Assembly: GCA_028872685.1 (NCBI GenBank)
Contig: JAPKEI010000167.1
Coordinates: forward strand, 1 to 6,250
DNA: 6,250 nucleotides
Direction of reading: 5' to 3'
From: Verrucomicrobiota bacterium
GTDB taxonomy: Bacteria; Verrucomicrobiota; Verrucomicrobiia; Limisphaerales; UBA1100
Positions 1-6,250 of this stretch are shown piece after piece. The notes beneath the pieces are model-generated. The model saw nothing but the letters and a program-made list of their open reading frames with translations, ran no database searches and was not told where the DNA came from. Made by a program: the position numbers and the translations under genes. The first letter of the stretch is position 1. Each line of letters starts with the position of its first letter.

Positions 1-1042
1 CGAGGGTCCAGTCGTTGATGAAGCTGTCGTGACAGGATGCGCACTTGAGGTTGAGCCCGAGAAAGACCTGAGCAACGTTCTGGGCAGCCTGCATCTCTAC
101 GACCTGTGAGGAATTGACCGTGCCCCGCCATTTTATGCCGTCGATGAAAGAGGCTTGTTCACCGGTATTGGGACTGATCAACTCGTGGGCGAACTGGTCG
201 TATGGCTTGTTCGCCTTAAGCGAAGTCTTCAGCCAGTTGGTTAGACGATACTTGTTGCCGCCGTGATATTGCCGGGTGTAACTGTTACGGAAGGCATCGT
301 TCCAAAAGGTGATCCAGTGCTGCATGTAATGTTCATCATTGGCCAAAAGGGCGTCCACCACCTTTTCGTATTTAGCTGGGCCCTTGTCTCCGGCGAAGGA
401 TCTGTACTGCTCGGGAGTAGGGGGAAGCCCGATGAGGTCGAGGTAGGCGCGCCTTAGGAAAGTCCGATCGTCCACAAGTTCTTTTTGCTTCACACCCTTC
501 TTATCAAAATAGGGCTGGAGGAAACGATCGACGGGATTCTTGAGGCCGTTTTTTGCAGCCGGCAGCTTGACCACACGTGGAGCAAGTGGAGCCTTGCGCC
601 ATTCGGCGAAGCTATAGCCTTTGGGCCAGGCGATGCCTTCATCAATCCATGTTTTGATCAATGAAATTTGTTCCGGAGAAAGTGGCTCCCCCTTGGAAGG
701 CATACGTTTGTCGGGGTCATTGGAGGTGATGAGCTGGTAAAGCAGGCTCTTGGCACTATCATTTGGCTTGGCGGCCTCGAGCAGAGTGTTACGGGAGTTG
801 ATGGAGAATCCCCCCTTAGCCTCATGACCGGAATGACAGCGGGAGCATTTGTTTTTTAACAACGGTTGGATTTCTTTCGCAAAATCCACCGCCTGGGCCG
901 GGAACACTGCAACTGAAAAAATTATGGCGATGCCTATACGCACGGCCAAAGAATGAGGCGTTTGCCGGTGATTGTCATGACAAATTCTCTGCTGCAAGCC
1001 GTGCCCAGTAGTAGGGCTTCTTGGCAATCGTTGTTTGTTCAT
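1..1042 (-). CDS. PSCyt1-DUF1549 (PSCyt2) exported cytochrome-like protein, C-terminus outside window
   Basis: I translated this by hand: an open frame of 347 codons from ATG at 1042 runs off the left edge without a stop. A hydrophobic stretch at about residues 34-47 ending PAQA (cleavage near residue 51) looks like a secretion signal. The mature part starts VDFAKEIQPLL and has the haem motif CSRCH (C66, C69, H70) of a planctomycete-type cytochrome c domain, with M114 in RMPSKGEPLSPEQ as a possible axial ligand. DUF1549 starts near residue 169 (NPVDRFL, then DRTFLRRAYLDLIGLPPTPEQ) and contains a second CxxCH, CASCH (C334, C337, H338). Known family members usually continue into DUF1553; that part would lie outside the window. 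The function of these proteins is not established; a periplasmic or surface redox role is inferred. The start is uncertain: in-frame ATG at 1099 and TTG at 949 are alternatives, and TTG 949 would give a compact 20-residue signal peptide. Confidence 0.9.
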   Translation of the reverse strand, partial: MNKQRLPRSPTTGHGLQQRICHDNHRQTPHSLAVRIGIAIIFSVAVFPAQAVDFAKEIQPLLKNKCSRCHSGHEAKGGFSINSRNTLLEAAKPNDSAKSLLYQLITSNDPDKRMPSKGEPLSPEQISLIKTWIDEGIAWPKGYSFAEWRKAPLAPRVVKLPAAKNGLKNPVDRFLQPYFDKKGVKQKELVDDRTFLRRAYLDLIGLPPTPEQYRSFAGDKGPAKYEKVVDALLANDEHYMQHWITFWNDAFRNSYTRQYHGGNKYRLTNWLKTSLKANKPYDQFAHELISPNTGEQASFIDGIKWRGTVNSSQVVEMQAAQNVAQVFLGLNLKCASCHDSFINDWTL

Positions 1043-1150
1043 TGGAGAATCACTCCCGTCGGTGGAGGATCTGGACAAACAATTTTCAAATAGCTTCATG
1101 GTGTGCAAGGGTGACTCATTTACCTACTGATTGACTTTGCTTGCCCACAC
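1043..1150 (-). other. Intergenic gap between sulfatase and PSCyt1-DUF1549 gene
   Basis: This 108-bp gap is the longest in the window. The reading frame of the downstream gene is open back to a TAG at 1126-1124, so part of the gap may be coding if ATG 1099 is used. A seven-residue ORF (ATG at 1119, TGA at 1098-1096) overlaps that ATG in an ATGA arrangement. An imperfect inverted repeat pairs 1140-1150 with 1101-1109 (arms GTGTGGGCAAG and CTTGCACAC, two-base bulge) around a 30-nt loop. It lacks a U-run and is too open to be a convincing terminator. I see no convincing -35/-10 pair. Confidence 0.5.
1053..1057 (-). promoter_or_regulatory. Possible ribosome binding site (GGGAG) for the PSCyt1-DUF1549 gene
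   Basis: On the minus strand GGGAG lies 10 nt upstream of ATG 1042. It is the only Shine-Dalgarno-like purine run near any of the candidate starts of this gene (1099, 1042, 949) and is the reason I chose 1042. The spacing is at the long end of the usual range, and a five-base match can occur by chance. Confidence 0.35.
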
Positions 1151-2632
1151 CTATCGCCGCTCGTTTGTGTGAATTTTATGGAAGGCAGCCTCGAGCCGTG
1201 CCGCAATCTTGGCATCCGACTCCGCGCGGTTCTTTGTTTCAGCACCGTCTTCCAAAATGTTCGCAAGGAAGAACGGCTTTTGAAACGGCTTGCCCTTAGG
1301 GGCTTGGCGTCCGCCGGAGCCGTTTCCGAGAATAAGTTTCCAGTCACCTTCGCGGATGGCGAACATTCCTCCGGAAGAATGATGGATAACCGGAGGTCGC
1401 GAATATTTCTTCTCGTTACCGAGTAATAGTGGGAAATAACTGTAGCTATCGGCTGCAGCACCCTTGGGGACTTTCGTGCCGGCGACCTCAGCGGCAGTCG
1501 CGAAGAGGTCAGTGTGGGTAATTACGTGTTCACAATTGCTGCCCGGCTTCACCTTGCCCGGCCAACGTGCAAAAAACGGCACGTGGTGGCCGCCTTCCCA
1601 GATGTCTGCCTTCGTCCCACGCCAAGGGCCATTAGCGGTGTGATTCTTGGCATGATACTGCTGCTTACCAGGCGTTTTCACATGATCATCTTCATCATCC
1701 ACGCGGTACATGAATGAGCCGTTGTCGCTGGTGAATAGAACGAGCGTGTTGTCGGCGAGTTTGGTTTCATCAAGCGCCTTCAGCACCTGACCGACAGTGT
1801 CATCCACATTCATCACGAAATCGCCGTAAGGGCCCAGCCCTGTCTTTCCGGTAAACCGTGAGTGTGGTGTCACCGGTTTGTGCGGACCGGTCAGTGGCAT
1901 ATAAAGGAAGAAGGGTTTCTTTTGCTTGGTCATACGCTTGAGAAAACCCGCTGCACGCTCACCCAGCACATCCAAGCCCTCCTCAAATTTAAGATCCGCT
2001 GCGCGTGGTCCTGTGCGAACGAATCCGGGAAACTTGACCGCCGGTTGCTGCAAGAGTTTCGCTTTCACGAAGTGGTCATTTTCGATCCATACGTAAGGAG
2101 CCATATCGAGTGAAGCACTCACGCCAAAGTACTCATGGAAGCCGCGAGTGATGGGGCTATCAGCAATTGGCTTGGTAAAATCCACATTACCATCGCCATC
2201 CCAGCGATCCTTTGCGGGTCTTCCACCTTCGCGCCGGGTCATGTTCATGCCTAGGTGCCACTTACCAATTGCAGCCGTATAATAACCGGATTTCTGCAAC
2301 ACTGAACCAACGGTCGATCGATCCTTTTCAATGAGCGGGGCGCTATATCCACCCAGCACTCCCCGCTTTAGAGATGAACGCCAGCAATAGCGGCCGGTGA
2401 TTACTCCATAACGCGTGGGCGTACACACGCCTGATGGGCTGTGTGCATCAGTAAAAGTCATCCCTTCCTTTGCGAGCCGGTTAAGGTGAGGCGTCGGAAT
2501 CTTTGATTTTGGATTCAATGCCTGAACATCGCCATAGCCCATGTCATCGGCCAAAATGAAGATTATATTGGGTTTGGCTGCCTGCAAAGCCAACACAACA
2601 AGAAAAGGAGTAAATAAAAGTATACGTTTCAT
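1151..2632 (-). CDS. Secreted sulfatase (arylsulfatase-type, Cys formylglycine class)
   Basis: This 493-residue protein hydrolyses a sulfate ester, probably outside the cytoplasm. Residues 1-19 (basic MKR, hydrophobic core, LQAA) form a signal peptide. The core matches the alkaline phosphatase-like sulfatase fold: metal ligands D29-D30 in ILADDMGYGD, the nucleophile motif CTPTR with C70 (to be matured to formylglycine) and R74, K124 and H126 in GKWHLG, H251 in TGPHKP, D303-N304 in TSDNGS, and K341 in WRGTKADIWEGG. All expected catalytic residues are present and the length is normal, so it should be active once C70 is modified; no maturase gene is in the window. The substrate is not readable from sequence. 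Neighbouring esterase and sugar-dehydrogenase genes favour a sulfated carbohydrate over a small aryl sulfate, but that is inference. The ATG at 2632 is chosen because it immediately precedes the signal peptide; there is no good Shine-Dalgarno site. The gap to the preceding gene is 68 bp. Confidence 0.96.
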   Translation of the reverse strand: MKRILLFTPFLVVLALQAAKPNIIFILADDMGYGDVQALNPKSKIPTPHLNRLAKEGMTFTDAHSPSGVCTPTRYGVITGRYCWRSSLKRGVLGGYSAPLIEKDRSTVGSVLQKSGYYTAAIGKWHLGMNMTRREGGRPAKDRWDGDGNVDFTKPIADSPITRGFHEYFGVSASLDMAPYVWIENDHFVKAKLLQQPAVKFPGFVRTGPRAADLKFEEGLDVLGERAAGFLKRMTKQKKPFFLYMPLTGPHKPVTPHSRFTGKTGLGPYGDFVMNVDDTVGQVLKALDETKLADNTLVLFTSDNGSFMYRVDDEDDHVKTPGKQQYHAKNHTANGPWRGTKADIWEGGHHVPFFARWPGKVKPGSNCEHVITHTDLFATAAEVAGTKVPKGAAADSYSYFPLLLGNEKKYSRPPVIHHSSGGMFAIREGDWKLILGNGSGGRQAPKGKPFQKPFFLANILEDGAETKNRAESDAKIAARLEAAFHKIHTNERR

Positions 2633-2700
2633 AGACGAGGCCGATCATCCTGTGAGTATCGACCTGGCACAAGCAAAAGCCACGATGACCCATGTCCGAA
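2633..2700 (-). other. Intergenic gap between dehydrogenase and sulfatase genes
   Basis: These 68 bp separate the TGA at 2703-2701 from the sulfatase ATG. I find no stable GC-rich hairpin followed by a T-run, no clear promoter and no Shine-Dalgarno site at normal distance (an AGGA lies about 15 nt from the ATG). The gap is compatible with read-through from the upstream gene. Confidence 0.4.
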
Positions 2701-5259
2701 TCATTTTTGAAATTCAATCCAGTTCAAACCTAGTACTCCCTTGGTCTTTGCAACCACGCAGACATCGGTGAGGCCCGCCGCCTTGAGCTGAGCGGGTAGT
2801 TCCTGAAATTCCCCATCGCCTGTTTCCTTCACCTTAATTGAGGCCAATAAACTGCCTTTGGGCGAACCTTTTCGCAGTTCAAACCTGCCCGATTTACTGA
2901 GCCCACCCGCTCTCACGAGCACATTCTTAATGCCGCTCAGATTGAGTTCGCGAAAGATGATCGCATCACCATTTTCAAAGTGCCCAATAATGCCCTTCTC
3001 TCCTTCGACCTGCTCCACGTATTGCATGCCGTGGTTCACATCGTAGAGAGCAGCCTTCTTACGGCGCGAATGAAGAACAATGGTAGCTTCCCCACGCAGA
3101 GGAGGGGCGCCAGCCGCACCCGCATCAGTGTATCCGGCAGTCAGCACGAGCACCCCTTCATCCACACGGTTCTTTCGTTTAGCCGGTGCAGTGTAAATAC
3201 CAGCCATTCCTCGACGTGGGGTGCTGGCGTTGTTTTTGTTTAATGACAATATCCAATCCACCATCAAGCGGGTTTGTTCGATGGTGTGCTGTGGATGGGG
3301 TGGCATCGGTTGCTGTCCCCACACGCCAACCCCACCCTTCAACACCTTTAAGGCGAGACTTTCAGGGGCCTGATTATCATTGGCATACTTCTTTGCCACC
3401 AGTTCATAAGCCGGGCCGGCAGACGGAGCATCGGAAATATGGCAGGCAAAGCAGGTGCTTTTACGCATCATCGCAAGGCCGGGTGTAGAGAGCTCAGCAT
3501 CGGTATCGGTAAGATAACGCCGGTTGCGAAACTCACCCTGCAACGACACAAGATTCCCATCGATATTGGCCGTCTCCGCATCACTGACTTTCAATTCATA
3601 TTTAAGCTTATCCTTCCAGTCAAAAAAAGATCCGTGGGAGGGTGATTTGAAGCTCACCTGAGGACGGGCGTTACCCTCCTGAATGGATTGTGTGGCCGTA
3701 CTCTTCGCTCCGCTGTCATCAACTGCGGTAACGCTAACCTGGTAAGTGCCGGGGTTGGAGAAGTTCAACACTTGCTTGGATCCGGTTTCACCGTTGCCCC
3801 AAGTGTACTTTAAGGTGTCCCCATCAGGGTCAATGGAACCACCAGCATCAAGGGTGACCTTGAGCGGATGTTTGCCTGCCGAAACGTCAGCAACCACGAC
3901 CGCTTCCGGTGCCCGATTTCCGCGACGGTAAACGATCCGGGAGATACGACTGTCGGCGTTCTCCCACCACTTATCACCGTATTCGATGAGGTACAACGCC
4001 CCGTCGAGGCCCAGCTTCATGTCCACTGGCCGGCGGAAATTCCAATCGGGCAAAAATGGCTTCACAGTCGGGCCATCACTGCCGAGCTTACTCACCTGAA
4101 TCCAGTTACGCATCCATTCATAGATAAAGAGATGGCCGTCCAACTCCTTCGGTAGACGAATGGGTGACTTGCTCTTGGCATCATAATGGTAAACCGGCCC
4201 CGCCATGATCGAACGCCCTCCGGATCCAAGGCTCGGGAAATGTTTACTCTTCAGGTTGCCATACCAAATAAGAGCCGGTTGAGCCGGCGGCAGTTTTTTA
4301 ATGCCGGTGTTGTTGGGCGAATGGTTCACTGGCGCCTCCGGCTTAAAAGTTGCCACCACCTTGTTGTTTTCGAAGTCATATACCGGGTACGGCTCGTTTG
4401 GACCGATGAAAAGCGGCCAGCCAAAATTGGCCGCCTTGGGTGCGGCATTAATCTCATCATAACCCAACGGCTTGATTTTTAATTCCGGAAACACATTCGG
4501 ACCTACATCACCGAAGTAAAGTATCCCGGTCGAATCATCCACTGTCATGCGGAAGGGGTTGCGAACACCCATCGCATAGATTTCGGGGCGGCCGTTCTTT
4601 GGGTTGGTAAAAAGATTACCCCTTGGAATTGCATATCCACCCTCTTCTTTGGGTTGAATACGCAAGATCTTCCCGCGCAGATCCTGTGAGTTGCCCGCCG
4701 AACGCATGGCATCCCAGCTTTTCATGCCCGGCCGGAAATCAATTGGCAAACCCGGCTTCCAGTGACAATTGTCGCCGTTGCCGATATAGAGATACCCTCG
4801 ACCATCCATAAAAACAGCACCCCCCATGTGAAAAATGTGCTCATCATCATAGGGCCAATCGAGCAGCACTTCCTCTCCTGCTACATCAAGTTTAGCACCC
4901 TTTACCACAAACCGGCTCACCCGCATGGTGTCTTGTTTTGACTTTGGACAATGAAGCGTAAAGAGGTGCCCATTCTTCAGAAAGTCCGGCGACACCGCAA
5001 ACCCAAGCAGCCCCACCTCTCCTTTCGCAAAAGTTGGCACGTAACCCAATGTTGTCACGTCGCCACTCTTTGCATCCCAGCGTTTCACTCCTCCGGCAAA
5101 CTCCACAAACACAATGTCACCATTGGCGAGCACCTCGAACTGAATCGCATCGCGACTGCTCGTCACAAGCACTTCGCGCTCGAAGCGAGCAGGATCATAC
5201 GCCTCGGCGAAAGCACAAAAGCCTAAGGTAAACAATAGGATGGGCCACACAAATTTCAT
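2701..5259 (-). CDS. Secreted PQQ-type glucose/sorbosone dehydrogenase fused to PKD, cytochrome c and C-terminal beta domain
   Basis: This 852-residue protein probably oxidises a sugar or related alcohol outside the cytoplasm and passes electrons to its own haem. Residues 1-20 form a signal peptide ending AEA; LGFC inside it is not a lipobox. Residues about 25-446 are a six-bladed GSDH-type beta-propeller: HMGGAVF with H144 in the place of the family's catalytic His, YLYIGNGD (157-163), DLRGKILRI (193-201), GVRNPFRM with R233, and AANFGWP. Residues about 448-527 are a PKD domain (GGSIDPDGDTLKYTWGNGE, then GTYQVSVTAVDDSG). A beta-rich linker (531-595) leads to a class I-like cytochrome c with CFACH (C603, C606, H607) and M652 in QQPMPPHP as likely axial Met. 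Residues about 685-852 resemble the CBM6-like C-terminus of related PVC proteins, ending GLNWIEFQ; this is the least certain part. PQQ or a related quinone is inferred from family. ATG 5259 directly precedes the signal peptide; no Shine-Dalgarno site is visible. It lies 26 bp after the SGNH gene. The ThuA domain sometimes attached to such proteins is absent. Confidence 0.92.
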   Translation of the reverse strand: MKFVWPILLFTLGFCAFAEAYDPARFEREVLVTSSRDAIQFEVLANGDIVFVEFAGGVKRWDAKSGDVTTLGYVPTFAKGEVGLLGFAVSPDFLKNGHLFTLHCPKSKQDTMRVSRFVVKGAKLDVAGEEVLLDWPYDDEHIFHMGGAVFMDGRGYLYIGNGDNCHWKPGLPIDFRPGMKSWDAMRSAGNSQDLRGKILRIQPKEEGGYAIPRGNLFTNPKNGRPEIYAMGVRNPFRMTVDDSTGILYFGDVGPNVFPELKIKPLGYDEINAAPKAANFGWPLFIGPNEPYPVYDFENNKVVATFKPEAPVNHSPNNTGIKKLPPAQPALIWYGNLKSKHFPSLGSGGRSIMAGPVYHYDAKSKSPIRLPKELDGHLFIYEWMRNWIQVSKLGSDGPTVKPFLPDWNFRRPVDMKLGLDGALYLIEYGDKWWENADSRISRIVYRRGNRAPEAVVVADVSAGKHPLKVTLDAGGSIDPDGDTLKYTWGNGETGSKQVLNFSNPGTYQVSVTAVDDSGAKSTATQSIQEGNARPQVSFKSPSHGSFFDWKDKLKYELKVSDAETANIDGNLVSLQGEFRNRRYLTDTDAELSTPGLAMMRKSTCFACHISDAPSAGPAYELVAKKYANDNQAPESLALKVLKGGVGVWGQQPMPPHPQHTIEQTRLMVDWILSLNKNNASTPRRGMAGIYTAPAKRKNRVDEGVLVLTAGYTDAGAAGAPPLRGEATIVLHSRRKKAALYDVNHGMQYVEQVEGEKGIIGHFENGDAIIFRELNLSGIKNVLVRAGGLSKSGRFELRKGSPKGSLLASIKVKETGDGEFQELPAQLKAAGLTDVCVVAKTKGVLGLNWIEFQK

Positions 5260-5285
5260 ATGGTCAATGGTAGCGAGTAAGCGCC
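5260..5285 (-). other. Short 26-bp spacer between SGNH hydrolase and dehydrogenase genes
   Basis: The TAA of the SGNH gene (5288-5286) is followed after 26 bp by the dehydrogenase ATG. There is no room for a promoter plus terminator and no hairpin is visible, so co-transcription and perhaps translational coupling are likely. The nearest AAGG purine run is over 20 nt from the ATG, so it cannot serve as a normal ribosome binding site. Confidence 0.5.
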
Positions 5286-6250
5286 TTATTTCAAGCCCAG
5301 CGCCTTGCGTAATACAGGCGCAAAAGCTTCGGCCTGACGAAGAAAGCCCAAATCATTGGGGTGCGAAGCATCGGTGGTTCCCTCGAAGTCATCTCCTAGA
5401 AGCGCATCACCTTCCACGTAATAAAGATGTTTCACGCCTGCCGTCTTTAACTCTTTGAAGGCCTTACGTAACGCAGCGTGGTTATCATCATGGAATTTTG
5501 ATTTACTTGGAACCAACCATGAATTGGGAAAGCGACGGTCCTCCACCAAAACAATTGGAGTATCAGGCCGAGCCTTGCGTAATTGCTTCACCAACGGCAC
5601 GCAACGTTCAGTGACCATCGCCGCATTCATATTAGGCAAACAATCAATGATGTAGGCGGCGGCATCCACCTCGATCATGAGGTCACCCACTTCCTTGTGC
5701 ATCTTGCCATTGCCCGAGAAGCCGATATTGATAACCGGCATATCAAACCAACGGCCAAGAATCGCCGGGTGCGCAATCCCCGGGCGCGAGGCGCAGGCTC
5801 CATGGGTAATGGATGTGCCATAAAAGATCAGTGGCTTAGCTTTGCGCGGCGCGAGCCTTTCAAACTTTGCGCCTTCAGGCACGCCGACCTCCAAGGATTC
5901 GGTGCCGTTATAGAGCGGCAGATACAATGCATACTCACGCAGACCCGGTTTGATTCCCCGCAGAAGTGTGGCCTGCATTTCCTGCTTGGATGGACGAGTA
6001 GCTGCTGCCCAACGCCACTTACCCTTGGCATCTCGCGCATATAAATCCAATCCACTCACGCCACTGGGAGGCATATGCGCCATCCCGAGGCGGGCAGAGG
6101 TTACCTTCCATTTCGCGTGAATGGCATTCGCGTCGGTCTTAAAGCGCACCATCATGCCCGCACTGTGCCGACTCAGACCCCACACAGATTTGGTCACGGT
6201 TTTCTCTGCCTTCGCCGGAAAACGGTCAAACCACTTGGACCTTTCCTGAT
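5286..6250 (-). CDS. SGNH/GDSL-like hydrolase (GxDLY N-domain plus Lipase_GDSL_3), N-terminus outside window
   Basis: The frame is open to the right edge: before the GTG at 6197 it continues for 17 more codons (QERSKWFDRFPAKAEKT), which match the usual start of the N-terminal domain, so GTG 6197 is an internal Val and the real start is outside. Numbering from that codon, residues 1 to about 115 are the beta-sandwich N-domain with the SGLDLYARD signature and KWRWAA. Residues about 120-303 are the catalytic SGNH domain: block I FYGTSITHG with nucleophile S129, block II/III region NIGFSGNGKMHKEVG with N163, the conserved YIIDCLPNM, PIVLVEDR, and block V DASHPNDLGF with D276 and H279 completing the triad. 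The family cleaves or transfers acyl esters; the substrate is unknown. Next to a sulfatase and a sugar dehydrogenase, carbohydrate deacylation is a reasonable inference. A signal peptide, expected for this family, cannot be checked. Together these features make the family assignment firm and the substrate open. Confidence 0.93.
   Translation of the reverse strand, partial: QERSKWFDRFPAKAEKTVTKSVWGLSRHSAGMMVRFKTDANAIHAKWKVTSARLGMAHMPPSGVSGLDLYARDAKGKWRWAAATRPSKQEMQATLLRGIKPGLREYALYLPLYNGTESLEVGVPEGAKFERLAPRKAKPLIFYGTSITHGACASRPGIAHPAILGRWFDMPVINIGFSGNGKMHKEVGDLMIEVDAAAYIIDCLPNMNAAMVTERCVPLVKQLRKARPDTPIVLVEDRRFPNSWLVPSKSKFHDDNHAALRKAFKELKTAGVKHLYYVEGDALLGDDFEGTTDASHPNDLGFLRQAEAFAPVLRKALGLK

Noticed and set aside
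263..859. Two plus-strand open frames of 63-64 codons near the left edge
   Set aside because: Both are antisense to the PSCyt1-DUF1549 gene, whose minus-strand translation has clear family motifs across the same bases.
1120..1461. 113-codon minus-strand frame overlapping the end of the sulfatase
   Set aside because: Out-of-frame shadow of the sulfatase C-terminus; low-complexity Arg/Ser-rich translation without motifs.
1871..1890. Two ACCGGT copies separated by 8 bp
   Set aside because: They fall inside the conserved TGPHKPVTP part of the sulfatase and are explained by codons; each hexamer is itself palindromic, so the pair is likely chance.
4269..4292. Short tandem-like GAGCCGG repeat
   Set aside because: It encodes a Pro/Ala-rich bit of the propeller protein (LPPAQPAL) and has only two imperfect copies.
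4756..4764. Extra Cys-His pair (NCHW, residues 164-167) in the propeller as a haem site
   Set aside because: There is only one Cys, no CxxCH motif, so it cannot be a standard c-type haem site.
5200..5259. Lipoprotein signal in the dehydrogenase (Cys15 in LGFC)
   Set aside because: The residues before the Cys do not match a lipobox (Phe at -1), while AEA at 18-20 gives a normal signal peptidase I site.
5583..6044. 153-codon open frame on the plus strand
   Set aside because: It lies wholly antisense to the SGNH gene, whose conserved blocks I and II it covers; the translation shows no recognisable domain and looks like a shadow frame.
6195..6197. GTG as the start codon of the SGNH hydrolase
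   Set aside because: The frame continues upstream to the window edge, and the 17 extra residues fit the family's N-terminal domain, so this is an internal Val codon.

Overview
This window looks like bacterial DNA from the Planctomycetes-Verrucomicrobia (PVC) group, most likely a free-living, possibly aquatic, polysaccharide-degrading heterotroph. I cannot give genus or species. The inference rests on protein content: a planctomycete-type cytochrome (PSCyt1) followed by a DUF1549 (PSCyt2) domain, a secreted formylglycine sulfatase, a large fused PQQ-type dehydrogenase with PKD and cytochrome c domains, and a GxDLY/Lipase_GDSL_3 type SGNH hydrolase. This combination is characteristic of PVC genomes. 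Base composition is about half G+C, and obvious Shine-Dalgarno sites are scarce.

All four genes lie on the minus strand, so in transcription order they read from high to low coordinates. (1) 6250-5286: an SGNH/GDSL-like hydrolase whose N-terminus lies outside the window. (2) 5259-2701: an 852-residue secreted protein with a glucose/sorbosone dehydrogenase beta-propeller, a PKD domain, a linker, a monohaem cytochrome c and a C-terminal beta-rich, possibly carbohydrate-binding region. (3) 2632-1151: a 493-residue secreted sulfatase with an intact active site. (4) 1042-1: the N-terminal 347 residues of a PSCyt1-DUF1549 protein that runs off the left edge and probably continues into a DUF1553 domain. 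The gaps are 26, 68 and 108 bp. None holds a convincing terminator or promoter, so one transcript is plausible but not proven. No intergenic stretch exceeds 300 bp. I see no RNA gene, mobile element, CRISPR array or significant repeat.

Read together, the genes suggest an exported set that trims and oxidises decorated glycans: the SGNH protein may remove acyl esters, the sulfatase removes sulfate esters, the PQQ-type enzyme oxidises a sugar or related alcohol and passes electrons to its own haem domain, and the PSCyt1/DUF1549 protein is a further exported haem protein of unknown function. This joint role is inference from domains and proximity. Nothing here is a clearly undescribed system. The more interesting points are the fused redox architecture, the esterase/sulfatase/oxidase/cytochrome grouping, and the uncertain N-terminus of the PSCyt1 protein.
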